64,000 nt of DNA from Platerodrilus igneus (GCA_036346225.1 JARFIW010000835.1:434001-498000); one strand, 5' to 3'. Shown: positions 43,440 to 55,497, numbered from the stretch's first letter. Program-made: numbers and translations. Notes: generated by a model from the letters alone, not told the origin.

Positions 43440-45240
43440 GTTTACAGATTCGGATTTCTAAAATTCTAGACTAAAAGATGTCCATGTATAAAAATTTATA
43501 AGAACGCTCAAAGGTTGCTACAGGTAAGAAATCTTAAAATTGGGGTAGCTCTCTTGGGGATGGCGCTATCTAAAAATTTAAAGAGATTTGTGTAGCTGAG
43601 AAAATTCTAATATTGATTGATACCAAACAAGGTAGGTTTATCTCGTGGGTGGAAATGTGGAGAAAGATTTATCTCGCAGAAGGTATATGTGTAACTTTGC
43701 AGGGCGTGGTCCGATTTCAAATCTGTTTACAGATTCGAATTTTGCGTAAAATTCTAGACTAAGGAGATGTATCGCATGTATAAAAATTTATAAGAACGCT
43801 CAAAAGTCGCTACAGGTAAGAAATCTTAAAATTGGGGTAGCTCTCTTGGGGATGGCGCAATCTAAGAAATTCCTAGAAATTCGGGTAGCTGAGAAAATTC
43901 TAATATTAATTGATACCAAACAAGATAGGTTTATCTCGTGGGTGGAAATGTGGAGAAAGATTTATCTCGCAGAAGGTATATGTGTAACTTTGCAGGGCGT
44001 GGTCCGATTTCAAATCTGTTTACAGATTCGAATTTTGCGTAAAATTCTAGACTAAGAAGATGTATCGCATGTATAAAAAATTTATAAAACGCTCAAAAGT
44101 CGCTACAGGTAAGAAATCTTAAAATTGGGGTAGCTCCTTGGGGTGATGCAATCTAAAAATTCCTAGAAATTTGGGTAGCTGAGAAAATTCTAATATTAAT
44201 TGATACCAAACAAGATAGGTTTATCTCGAAAGATGCAATGGCTAGACGAGGAAAACTATTTGTTAGGTTTGCTTATAGAGCAAAGAGCAAAATTTAGAAG
44301 ATCAGGACTTTAAAGGGGTATAACTTTGCAGGGCGTGGTCCGATTTCAAATCTGTTTACAGATTCGAATTCTGCGTAAAATTTTAGACTAACAAGATGTA
44401 TCGCATGTATAAAAAAATTTTTAAGAACGCTCAAAAGTCGCTACAGGTAAGAAATCTTAAAATTGGGGTAGCTCTCTTGGGGATGGCGCAATCTAAGAAA
44501 TTCCTAGAAATTCGGGTAGCTGAGAAAAATCTAATATTAATTGATACCAAACAAGATAGGTTTATCTCGTGGGTGGAAATGTGGAGAAAGATTTATCTCG
44601 CAGAAGGTATATGTGTAACTTTGCAGGGCGTGGTCCGATTTCAAATCTGTTTACAGATTCGAATTTTGCGTAAAATTCTAGACTAAGAAGATGTATCGCA
44701 TGTATAAAAAAATTTATAAGAACGCTCAAAAGTCGCTACAGGTAAGAAATCTTAAAATTGGGGTAGCTCCCTTGGGGGTGATGCAATCTAAAAAATTCCT
44801 AGAAATTTGGGTAGCTGAGAAAATTCTAATATTAATTGATACCAAACAAGATAGGTTTATCTCGAAAGATGCAATGGCTAGACGAGGAAAACTATTTGTT
44901 AGGTTTGCTTATAGAGCAAAGAGCAAAATTTAGAAGATCAGGACTTTAAAGGGGTATAACTTTGCAGGGCGTGGTCCGATTTCAAATCTGTTTACAGATT
45001 CGAATTCTGCGTAAAATTTTAGACTAACAAGATGTATCGCATGTATAAAAAAATTTTTAAGAACGCTCAAAAGTTGCTACAGGTAAGAAATCTTAAAATT
45101 GGGGTAGCTCTCTTGGGGATGGCGCAATCTAAGAAATTCTTAGAAATTCGGGTAGCTGAGAAAAATCTAATATTAATTGATACCAAACAAGATAGGTTTA
45201 TCTCGTGGGTGGAAATGTGGAGAAAGATTTATCTCGCGGG
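43440..45240 (+). repeat. Higher-order tandem array (A about 295 bp, B about 340 bp)
   Basis: Units begin at about 43479, 43764, 44058, 44394, 44689 and 45030, marked by ATGTATCGCATGTATAAA. Unit types alternate A-B-A-B-A with an AB period of about 631 bp; the AB pairs at 43764-44393 and 44394-45029 are nearly identical. Each unit encodes a short peptide start (MYRMYKK and AQKSLQ) directly followed by CAGGTAAGAA, a consensus splice donor, and a later CTTTGCAGGG that looks like an acceptor. Type B has an extra 26-codon frame starting MQWLDEENYLLG. The array lies next to the right inverted repeat. Confidence 0.8.
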
Positions 45241-45297
45241 TGGAAAGAATGCGGGTGTGACGTAATCAAAGTGGTTGGTGTAAAAAATTCCACAAGG

Positions 45298-45439
45298 CGG
45301 TCCACAGGGCGGAGCAAGGATAAGATTCATCTCCCTCATTTACTCCTTATGAGAATTTACATGTAAATTGGTCTAGATGAGTGTGGAAATGTGGATGCTG
45401 GTGGAAATGTGGGGGTGGATTGCCTGAAAATGGTCTACT
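45298..45439 (-). repeat. Right terminal inverted repeat of Polinton-type element
   Basis: Complement of 33807-33948 with two mismatches. It ends GGTCTACT, then the target copy CTCTGC at 45440-45445. Confidence 0.9.
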
Positions 45440-45445
45440 CTCTGC

Positions 45446-45842
45446 CTATTCATTAGTTAAAGAAGTGGTAATTATTCTATAATTATCTTTCAAAAAGTCG
45501 TTACTATCTGGCCATCTCACCTCACTAATACCTATAATGTCCTGCTTTGTTTTTCTCAATTCGTTACCTTTCATTTCAAGTCCCTATCACTTAATCGAAC
45601 CGTTGTTTTAAATTCTTACGATGACGATCCCCAAGTACCCCCTCCCGTAGATCCGAATGAAGGGGTATTTTACCTCCAGAAAAGAATTTTACTTGTGAGT
45701 AGCTCTCCATCATACATAGTTCGTGTTTTAGGCCACGTATACCTGGGAAATATTGTCGTAGGTTTGTTCCCATATCTTTCCACAATCCAGTTTTTAAAGA
45801 TTTTAGCAAAAAGCCGTATCTGTCACGGCCAACCCCCAACAA
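45446..45842 (-). pseudogene. RTE LINE copy B: 5' region and endonuclease start
   Basis: On the minus strand, 45600-45446 corresponds to 57010-57190 (GISEVRWPDSNDFLK is clear), with a stop near the usual GTWN motif. Upstream, 45842-45591 is an open frame of 83 codons (MLGVGRD... and MESYSQVK) that is similar to the upstream frame of the LINE remnant at 9747-10016, so it is probably a genuine part of the LINE 5' region. Confidence 0.65.
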
Positions 45843-45869
45843 CCTTGTGAATTATGGAGGATCGCCCGA

Positions 45870-48329
45870 GACCAACCGACCCTCCTCCAATATCTTTTAG
45901 CCAGCAAGGCTGCTCCCCTTGCTGCGCCTTTTAATCTCCTTTTACGATAAGCAGGCTTACTATAGTAGTATTCTTTGTCCCCTACTATAGGGATTTCTTT
46001 TACTATAGGTGCAATGTACTTTTGTTAAAAATGTTGGACCGACACACGCTTATTCCTTTATACTGATTGGCTTATTTTACAAACGGTACTATATACGATT
46101 TAAAAAATGTCTGACAAAAGCTCCCACACGTTAATTCTTTCCTACTAGTTAGTTATTTTACAAACAGTATTAGGTGAAATTTCAAGAACGCTTGACAAAA
46201 GCCCTCACAGCGTATCCAATTCAATATATTTAGTTAATAAGATAAAATTGTTACTTGTTTTTTAGGCAAAAATTAAATAAATCCGCACAAAGAAAATATT
46301 CTTTCTGATCTGGGGATACCCCTGTGAAGTTGGCACGACATTCTTTAAATTTTAAAAAAACAATGATAATTCTAGTAGCACTTTTTATAGTTCTAGAGTT
46401 CCTGATAGAAAATAAAAAGAGTTCCGCATTTTTAATACAAAAAAATAGCAAATGAAAAATTGTCGTGCTAACTTCGCGAATCTAGCACGACACTTTCTCT
46501 TGTAATCTATAAGAAACCAATAAATATCACCACTTTTAGCAATAGTTCCTGTTAGTTCTAATCGAGTTCCATCTCTATATGAAATTAAAATAAAAAAATT
46601 GCAACAATTAGGTTATTTGCATAAACGACGTATATTGCACCCAGCACGGCACTTGACGAAAAAGTGTCGTGCTGATTCTTTCTAGCGCATTTTTCGATAT
46701 ACATTGTAACGTGCATTTTTGGTGGCCTAACATTTTTAGTCTACTTAATTCTTAAAATACATCGTTTTTGGATCGCGGTTTGTATAAAGTAAATACTTCC
46801 GCCTAGTTTTCAGATTGATATGCAAGTTGACTCGCCGGTATTAATTTTAAAAGATGGTTTAGTTGTAAATTGGAATACTCGTAAAATTACTTTCCACTTG
46901 TCATTAATAAATAATCCCGCTGTAATTAATATGTGGATATACAGTCTAGGTAGGCGATCAGAAGTTGTACTAGTAGGATTAGATATAAACAAAAGAGGAT
47001 CGTGTTTTGTTCTTGCTTGGGAGATGTCAAAAATTAAGTGTAAGATACGGTTTTTCTGGTTGAAATAGGAGTGGTAGAGTTGGTGAAACTCGACGCACGT
47101 GTGTTCGAAGAACTTTCGACGTACGGCTTTAGTGCTTACGCGGGTCTAGTAAACGTTTTTAGTCGTCTTTCTTATGAAAAAAAAAGCCGTAGAACTAACT
47201 GTCGCGGAGTCGTAGTTGGTTTTTGGGTTCCGATATAGGAATTACGTTAAAGATACTGCTTCGTTCTGCTTTTAACTCGATGCACGCGGGTTTTAAGGAC
47301 ATGGTTACGGACTCCCTTTAGTGATACATGTGCTTTACTTATTATGGCTTTTGTTGCTTGCTTGGTCAGGTGATATTTAAACTGTGACCGACTACCGGTA
47401 TACAAAAGTAGTGGTTGAAGTTCCTCGCTGCTTTTTGTATGGTTATGCAACTAATATACCTAGTTCCTTCGCGTGATAAGGTCCGCTGCTAACCCCAGTG
47501 AGATCAGTCAGTGTGATTAGGGTAAGTTGTGATAAGTTCCATCAACACCCTCACAGTCTAGGGTGCAGTGCTTCGTTAGTGTCAGACATCGTGGATCCCA
47601 CACTGCAATGGCAAGGAAGCGGTACTGAAGGACTTTGTGTAAGTTGCACTTTCCTATTTGTTCTTCCTGTAAATATCTACCCGTTGTTTTTGCAATATTC
47701 CTTGTCGTTCTGATACCTTTTCCATAGACTTGCCCGCTATTTAATAACAAAAAAAAAGAAAGAACAATCAACCCTACTGAATGACTCAGAACAATTGTGC
47801 TTATCTACTTATTTATGTCTTTGCTAAAAATTTTACTAAATTACTTAGAGTAATTATGTCTTACCTATTTATATTTTTTTTTGTTACATTTTACCTGAAT
47901 TATGTTTAATTGGTGGGTGATGAAACGTTTCTGCTACTCCCCAATATGGCCTCACTTTGAACTCAGAATTTTTCTGTACTGCTATTACTGTTGTTAGATT
48001 ATAGAGTTTATCTAAACAGTTGCTCTTATTTATTCTATAAAGTACTGAACAATTTATACTTGATCCATAGGCTATGCTTTTTCTCTGTTTCAGGTTTGCA
48101 GGACTAATTTGTTTTTCTTTCAGGTTTACTATTCTAATTTCTCTATGGCAGGTACTGGTACTAACTCCTGACAGCCGCGTCTCTTCTAGATTGGTCTGCT
48201 TTCTACAACCCTCCTCCCCCCCCACTCTCCGCTTGAGCCCAGTCACTGTTGTTTTCTTGGATTTTCTTTTGTTACGCACGGCTACGAGCCAACGTGACAT
48301 AACTTTGACGCACAACGTGGCGTCTACTA
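45870..48329. other. No recognised gene; single satellite-like hairpins
   Basis: Several short hairpins related to the 48330-49330 satellite occur at 46320-46720 (GGCACGACA, TCTAGCACGACACTTTCT and AGTGTCGTGCTGA words). Frames of 60-143 codons (for example 47884-48315 minus) show no motif. It may be an older, diverged part of the same repeat family, or an unrecognised element. Confidence 0.35.
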
Positions 48330-49330
48330 GAAATACGTAACAACATCGACAGTTCTACATGAGTTCCAACAACTACGATAACTTTTAGCCTGAGTTCCAG
48401 TGTCTAACCATTTTTAAATAATTCTTTAATTTTTGGTCTAGCACGACACTCGGAAAAAACTGACGTGCCGATCATTTCTAGCAAATTTTTCGATATATAT
48501 CGACAGTTCTACATAAGCTCCAACAACTACGACCACTTTTAGCCTGAGTTCCAGTGTCTAACCATTTTTAAATAATTTTTTAATTTTTGGTCTAGCACGA
48601 CACTCGGAAAAAAGTGTGCTGATAATTTCTAACGAATTTTTTGATATATATCGACAGTTCTACATGAGTTCTAACAAATACGATAACTTTTAGCTTGAGT
48701 TCCAGTGTCTAACCATTTTTAAATAATTTTTCAATTTTTGGTCTAGCACGACACTCAGAAAAAGTGTCGTCCTGTTCATTTCTAGCGAATTTTTCGACAT
48801 ATATCGACAGTTCTACATGAGTTCTAACAGCTACGACCACTTTTAGCCTGAGTTCCAGTGTCTAACCATTTTTAAATAATCTTTTAATTTTTGGTCTAGC
48901 ACGACACTCGGAAAAAAGTGTCGTGCTGATAATTTCTAACGAATTTTTTGATATATATCAAAAGTTCTACATGAGTTCTAACAACTACGACCACTTTTAG
49001 CCTGAGTTCCAGTAGCTAACCACTTTTAAATAATTTTTCAATTTTTGGTCTAGCACAACACTCGGAGAAAAGTGTCGTGCTGATCATTTCAAGTAAATTT
49101 TTCGATATATCTCGACAGTTCTACATGAGTTCCAACAACTACGATAACTATTAGCCCTAGTTCCAGTGTCTAACCATTTTTAAATAATTTTTAATTTTTG
49201 GTCTAGCGCGACACTCGGAAAAAAGTGTCGTGTTGATCATTCCTAGTGCATTTTTCGATATATATCGACAGTTTTACATGAGTTTTAACAACTACGATCA
49301 CTTTTAACCAGAGTTTCAGAATTTCAACCA
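48330..49330. repeat. 153-bp satellite with internal hairpin, about six units
   Basis: CTAGCACGACACT occurs, with variants, at 48438, 48592, 48743, 48896, 49050 and 49203, giving spacings of 151-154 bp. Each unit holds AGCACGACACT and, 6-8 bases later, AGTGTCGTGCT (perfect in most units), so an 11-bp hairpin is present, followed by CATTTCTAG and a TTTTTCGATATATATCGA palindrome. Units are diverged from each other by a few percent to perhaps ten percent. Confidence 0.85.
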
Positions 49331-51323
49331 CCCTGTATAGAGAAAAAAACAAATTATTTACGCGCAAAATTTATTTAATTCGTTTAAAGACAACGGACAA
49401 GTATTGACGTATTTTTTAAATTAATGATTGAAAGGTTAAAAGTACATTAAAAAAACAATTTTAAAGCAAATAGACGCGCATAATTAATTTTAATTTAGTT
49501 AATCCAACATGTACAAGCATAGGAAAACCCACTAGGGTAAGAAAATCAATAATTCCAAGGCGAATATAGTTCATTGTACACAAATACGACGAAATATAAA
49601 CTCTAAGAATTGTTGTACTAAATGGTCGATAATTGACTAACACCTGCGTTTTTAAAAAGTTACATTCGAAGAAATTCGAGCATGTGTTAACATAGGTTTC
49701 ATAGAAATATTTTCAACCGTCAGTTTGGTGTAAACAACAGGCTAACAAATTTCTTAAAGAGTAAGGGAAATGCACGATCGGTTATATACGACAGATCGAA
49801 ACAGGTAGAGATGTGTTGATATTGAAAACGCACGTACTATATACACGTGGAGTGGAGATGAGCTGTCAGCAATATCGATTTTTTATCACTCAAGTGAGGT
49901 TTTGAACGCGACAGCAGACATTCATCAGACAGAGATAAAGATAGTACAGACGGGGTTTTATGACGACACAGAATATTGTCATTGGTTAAGAACAGACAGT
50001 TTTCCAAACGTACGCACACGCAACAGGTGGGAGCGCTTTCGGATACATACGGCACGTAGACGGAGTAAGTCTCAGGAATTTTCTAGACGGTTGTATCAAA
50101 ATTTGTAGAATTTAGAATTGAAAATAAGCTTTTCACGGGAAGTGTGTCCGGCGGGTAGGATTTGAAACAATATAAATATACTCTAGCTAAATTATTACGG
50201 TTCTCTTGTCTTCTCGTCGCTTCTATATTACTAACTTCGATAAAGTACTGAATTATGATCAACATTATAGTAGAGTTTTTTTGTGATAATGCAGTAAATA
50301 TTGTTAACACGTGTAACTTATTAGTAGCGGCCTTCTATTTATTAACGAGAAATACGTGTAATGTATATTAAATTAATAGAGGTCTGGCTACTACTATACT
50401 AAGCTCGAAAATCAATAAATGGAAGCAACATATATGTCGGGTAAGCATCACAGACAACCAGGATTGTATGCTGATATGGAATGGTACTATGAAACGAGGC
50501 GCCTGGCTCGCAATTGGGGTTTTCGTCTGTGAATCCGCTGAGTATCACAACGCATGGTCACGAAACCAAGGTGTTCTAAAAATCGTCGTTGAAGGAATGG
50601 AAGCCAGAAGCATTCTCCACGTAATTTATTTGAAATTTCTGTTGTCTGATGAACTTTTGTGAAATTTTGGTGCTGGGGGAGTGAATTTTGGGGTTTATTT
50701 ATGGTTATATAAACTTATTGGAAAAGATACATGTACTGGACAATTTATTGGGGTTAAATATTAAAAAAGGGTGTATTTAAAACTTACAAAATTTTATTCT
50801 GGATTTAAACTGAATTGTAAAGGGTAAACGGGTCTATCAATTTTGTATTAATTTATGCAAGGTAAAAGGCATATACTAAATAAACTGGGTTATTATGAGC
50901 TCACCATACTCCAGTGTACAGTCAATTTAGAGTAATATGTGGGGCCCATCTACTTCTACTTTACTGAATTTGTTTGAAAATAATTAGAAAATGAAGAACT
51001 TTAAAACATATCACATTTGAGTTTGTAATTAGTGTATCAAACTGTTGTTTATACATGTGAATAATTTGTCTGTAAATAACGGTAAATAAAAGGTTGTATG
51101 ATTGCTGTATTATTTGGTGATTTTATTGAATGGTGTGCGAGTGTGACGAAAGAATGGTTGTAAATTTAGGTATACGAGAAGAGGTGCAGCTGAGCTAGCC
51201 AGGGAAGCTGCAGAAGGTTTTTGAAGCAAAAATAAAATGACAAGGAATTTTTTTTGAAGTTTTTGAATTTGTGAAAATTATTTGATGACACTGGCAAAGC
51301 ATAAAACCTTAATCTTGAAGTCA

Positions 51324-51330
<7 letters not shown>
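49331..51330. other. No recognised gene
   Basis: AT-rich DNA with frames of at most 75 codons and no recognised motif. Confidence 0.4.

Positions 51331-51368
<38 letters not shown>
51331..51368. repeat. TA microsatellite
   Basis: A pure TA run. The following 51369-51660 has one 63-codon frame (51426-51617) that starts GLNPLQQKYFENIYK after a few residues; I do not recognise it. Confidence 0.8.
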
Positions 51369-51370
<2 letters not shown>

Positions 51371-51748
51371 ACGTGGTACTCCGGTCTAAATTAGTACTCT
51401 CTCAAAAAACATTCGAGCCCCAACGTTGGACCGTCATAAGATTGCCGTGGAACTCGGGTTAAATCCTCTCCAACAAAAATATTTCGAAAATATTTATAAA
51501 ATTTTCAAATTCGAAAATAGAAAAATTTCCAAAAATTTAATTAAGTCAAAAAAATATCTCTTACCCGTTTTCCTCTCTTCCTCGGTTGAATGGCCTTCTT
51601 CAACTGCTTCCGGCTAGCTCATTAGGACCTCCTTTTGGATAGCTATATTCATTCATAAATCCTATCATTCACGCACACTCCCCATAAAACCACCAGGTGT
51701 CGACAAATCTAAGCACATCTGCGATGCACACAATATGAATAAACATAC

Positions 51749-52284
51749 TGTAACGGGCTACTACTGCCGCGTTTCACTAATTTGAAACAAGTAATAACAA
51801 GAGTCTTTATTACTCACTGTTCACAAGTCTAGTTAACAGTAAATGCCTTATTTATAGATGTTTCAGTCCATTAACAATGAAGCACTATCACACTAATGAA
51901 TTTACAAGCACTAATATCTTCTTAACCTAACTTTTTAACCATAGGTCCATTAACAACACTAACACAACTATTTATTTATTACACTTTTGTATATTTATAT
52001 ATTCTACAAGCTGCATGTACATTAAACACGTTCACATAATATAACATTTATGTTTACTGTTGGACTTCTAAAAGCTCAACTATTTAACTTTACACGACAT
52101 AATTTATATTTGACATTTTGATATAGACTAACTCTGTACTTCATCATAGGTCTTATTTATACCGTGAATTAAAAGGATGACTCATCCTCCAGTAATTACC
52201 AGTAGCTCCTCGGTCCCTGTAGAATATGCAGTGCTTGCGGTGCTTGGGTGTGTTTGACGGGTTGCCTAATACTAGCTCGCAACA
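51749..52284 (-). mobile_element. Solo LTR with TG...CA ends
   Basis: The 536-bp unit runs TGTAACGGGC to GCTCGCAACA on the plus strand, so both strands start TG and end CA. ATAC flanks it on each side (51745-51748 and 52285-52288), a 4-bp target duplication as in Ty3/gypsy-type elements. On the minus strand it starts TGTTGCGAGC. No internal domain is present. It is unrelated to the GTTACGTGCC group. Confidence 0.75.
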
Positions 52285-52288
52285 ATAC

Positions 52289-52890
52289 CATTATGCTAAA
52301 TTTTACGCTGGAATTTTCAAAAACCTTTAGAACAAAATATTATTTAACCAAATAAAATCTCCGTTACATATGTCCTACAATTATCATGTTTTCTAAAGTT
52401 TAAACTAAAGCTTTATTTCTGTCGTATTGCACTACTGAAGACCAATTAATAAATTTTATCAAATTATTTATACTAACTGTTTTATTGATGGATCTCTCCA
52501 ATATTTTTCGCATCTGCAGAAATCAACTGACTTCACCGATGGTGAAATACAATATAATCTTTACCACTTCATGACACGAAGGTATTCGTTTATCAACTTT
52601 CTTACGAACACGGCACCAGGCCATGTGCCTTAATACCATGTTAACTTTTCTATACTCCGGAGAGCAGCTTAATTCTTCAAGCTCTAATCGAAAAACGATT
52701 AGTGTAGTAACTTAGACATCGAAAGGGGAAAGAGCGCATAGTCCATTATACACCTTATAAACTATCTTTTGTGATAAGACAATTATAAATTATGTTTTTA
52801 TATTATCGAAACATGATATTAGATTTATAAGGAATGTGTAACTAACTTGAAAAAAAATATGTTACAAGATAGATGTGAAAATTTTTGAAC
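52289..52890. other. No recognised gene
   Basis: AT-rich flank between the solo LTR and the LINE array. Nothing was identified. Confidence 0.4.
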
Positions 52891-52892
52891 AA

Positions 52893-54985
52893 TAAGTTTG
52901 ACAGCGGACGTATCAAAAATATCAACTAGAATTGTACAAAAACAAATGGAAAAACGAGCTGAAGAAATACTAGGAGAAGACCAATTTGGGTTTAGGCGAA
53001 ACAGGGGAACACGGGAGGCTATTTTAGCTCTGAGAGTGATAATGGAGAAAACAATAGAAAAAGGGGAAAGAGTGTATATAGAGTTTGTAGATTTAAAAAA
53101 AAGCATTCGACAATGTAAAATAGAAAAAAATGTTCGAAATACTCAAAAAAGTTGGAATGTGTTATAGAAATAGACAAATAGTACATAGCTTATACAAAGA
53201 GCAAACAGCAGTAATAGAATTGGAACAGGAATGTAGAGAAGTAAACATTAGGAAAGGAGTGGGACAGGAATATGCTTTATTCCCATTAATTTTTAACTTG
53301 TACATTGTTACGTGCCAAATCGGCATTTAAACATTGTATTTAGGTTAAGTTTTGATGTACGGAAGATTCGCGCCATAATTTCAAAAGACGCGGTGCGCGG
53401 GAATTTTAAATAGACTAGGTGTGTACTTCCGCTACGTCAGAGTGCATTTGCGCAGATGGCACGACACTAGAGGGGTAGACGAATACTTCGCGCCGACGTG
53501 AAAAAGACAAAGAGTGGGGAAAAGTGGGGAGGTTTTGGTGACGCTCTGAAACGTGGCCTTTTGCCTTGGTTCTTCGAGTGAAGTGGTCGCTTTGAGGTAT
53601 CGTATCGTAGCTTTACCTATGTAGATTTCCTTTGCTAATTATCTTTGTTGTCGCCCTTTACCTGTTTTTTCCTGTCTATTCCTTGCATAGGTAGGTATTT
53701 TGCAACCTTCGGCTGAACGGACTCCACGACCCGAGATGATGAGTCACCATCTTTGATTACTCCGAGATGGAGCCCTGAGGAACCCTGATAGAGGCCAACT
53801 TTGGTTCAACCCCGCAGAACGTTCGGATTTCCGGTGTAAGTAATACCGTGTTTAATTTGTTCACGAATATGAACTTTTGCTTAAATTTTTATATTTCCGG
53901 TTATGGCGCAATATAATTTGGGGTAATGATGACGTCATGGTAGTTGGCAACGCGAAATCTGTAATAAGGTTCGCGCTTCCGGCCGCCAGGGCGTTGCATT
54001 GCTTTCCTATTCATTGCGCTTGCGCGATGTATTTATTAACTTTGGTAACTGTATTATCGGCTTTTAACTGTATTACCGACTTTTAAGAACTATCACCATA
54101 TAAATGTATCACCGAATTAAATTGTAATAACATTGAAGAGGCAATGAATATTGACAAATGCAGGAAGACATTTGGAATAACTATGCAGAAACAAAAGATT
54201 GATATGCTTAGATTTGCAGATGATATAGGGTATTAGCATCTAGCAAGAAAGAGTTAGAAGCTGCTCTTAATGAAATGGAAACGGTTTTAACAGAGAGATA
54301 CGGTATGAAAATTAACAAAACTAAAACTTAACTACTAGTATGCAAAGGAGGAGAAATGAAATCAAAAACAAGAATACAAATATGTATCACGAACTTACTA
54401 GAGGTTAAGGATTTCTGCTACCGAGAAAGCCAAATAACGCAAGATGGAAAAAGCGTAAAAGATATAAACCAAAGTTAGCACATGGTCGTGCTACATTTAA
54501 CAAGAAAACGCTACTACTGTGTTCAAAAACAACAAACATAGAAACAAGGAGAAGATTGCTTAAACGTATGTGTAGAGCACAGCACTATATGGCAGTGAAG
54601 CCTGGACAGTAGGAGAAGCGGACAAGAAAAAGGTAAAAGCTTCTGAAATGTGGTGCTACAGACGTATGATGAAGATATCATGGACAGTCAAAGTTAAGAA
54701 CGAAGAAGTACTAAAAATGGTAGGGAAAGAAAGTAATGTGTGGAAAACGGTAAAAAATAGGAGAGATAGGATGATAGGCCACATACTACGGCATGAAGGA
54801 ATAGTGCGGAATATATTAGAAGCAGAGATAGGAAAAAAGGGAAGTAGAGGTAGGCCTAGGTTAGACTACTGCACACAGATAGTGAAAGATGTAGGCTGTA
54901 GGAATTTTAAGAAGATGTGTAGGCTAGCCCAGAATAGAAATCAATTGAGGTTGGCATCCAACCAGTCCCAAGATGGATAAGTCAA
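52893..54985 (+). pseudogene. RTE-type LINE family 2 reverse transcriptase, split by solo LTR
   Basis: The frame 52898-53167 encodes GEDQFGFRRNRGTREAILAL and FVDLKK of an RTE-type RT. After a shift, 53130-53306 gives KGVGQE...PLIFNLYI. The LTR then interrupts, and at 54135 the same protein resumes (EEAMNID), followed by a broken RFADD region near 54210. It ends with the C-terminal frame 54648-54980 (WCYRRMMKISW, RMIGHILRHEG, RGRPRLDYCTQI). It is distinct from the family at 57012-60060, with about half of the residues shared by eye. Multiple frameshifts make it a dead copy. Confidence 0.75.
53307..54129 (+). mobile_element. Solo LTR (BEL/Pao-like) with ACATT duplication
   Basis: It starts GTTACGTGCCAAATCGG and ends TTGTAATA. 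ACATT lies on both sides (53302-53306 and 54130-54134), and the LINE protein reads across correctly if the LTR and one ACATT are removed (NLYI then EEAM). The inverted LINE copy has an empty site near 63580. It is related to 10646-11424 across its first 450 bp. Confidence 0.85.
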
Positions 54986-55497
54986 TGACGAAAAAGTAAC
55001 TGCACCTAAACATGATAATTAGTATAAGCAATCACAAGTATTGGTTGGGCAATATTCTCGAATAGTGTTAATTGTGTGAAAGGATTTACTTGAAAACTAT
55101 TTATTCGACAAATGCCTAAGTGTTGGGGGGATCTTGGCAGCCACAGGCTACTTAACCCCCGTCACTGAATCTTGGGGCATCATAGGGCATAAAATTAGAA
55201 AACAATTAAAGGGGCACCGAGCTGTATACGGAATGTGTGAGAATTTCAGGGAACTGTGTAGGCTAGATCAGAATATAAATAAGTGCAGGTATGTGTCGAA
55301 GCAATTTTGAGACTGAGAACCTACTGACGAAAAAATAAGCGTAGATAAATCCGATGACTATTATAAACAACTACATGTGTAAGTTGTGAAATATCTGCAA
55401 CTAATGTTGACTGTGCCAAAAGACATATTGAAAAAAATATTAAATCCGCAAATGTTCAAGTGCTGGGGAAACTTGGCAGTCACAGGCTGCTTATCGC
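54986..55497 (+). repeat. LINE family 2 3' trailer and partial C-terminal copy
   Basis: After the RT frame comes a trailer (with CAAATGCCTAAGTGTTGGGG) and then a second, very short LINE C-terminal relic (CENFRELCRL at 55230-55265) with its own trailer. Order and spacing repeat on the minus strand at 62220-62760. Confidence 0.55.

Larger units (their letters stand above)
33807..45439. mobile_element. Polinton/Maverick-type element, degenerate or non-autonomous
   Basis: The 11.6-kb insert splits an RTE endonuclease. It has 142-bp terminal inverted repeats with only two mismatches, starting AGTAGACCATTTTC and ending GAAAATGGTCTACT, and a perfect 6-bp duplication (CTCTGC). AG/CT termini with 6-bp duplications are diagnostic of Polinton/Maverick integration. 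Typical genes (retroviral-type integrase, protease, capsid proteins, ATPase) are not visible. What is visible is a broken unknown gene (37722-39226), a small gene (39341-39758), a C2H2-finger gene (42546-43262) and a tandem array (43440-45240). Part of the interior is sequence of doubtful quality. Either the element is a short derivative or the assembly hides its genes. Confidence 0.8.

Noticed and set aside
43846..45265. Repeated frames of 77-96 codons starting MYRMYKK or MGMAQSKK as a multi-copy protein family
   Set aside because: Most of each frame runs through the probable intron after CAGGTAAGAA and ends at unit-specific stops. I keep the repeat but do not call each frame a gene.
47884..48315. 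143-codon minus-strand frame as a gene
   Set aside because: Composition and lack of any motif, and an overlapping open frame on the other strand, give no support.
48330..49330. Definite Helitron end
   Set aside because: Hairpin plus CTAG fits, but there is no helicase gene, no matching 5' TC end, and the units are in tandem. I leave it as a satellite and mention the possibility only.
48330..49330. CRISPR-like array
   Set aside because: The whole 153-bp unit repeats, without unique spacers, in an animal-type genome.
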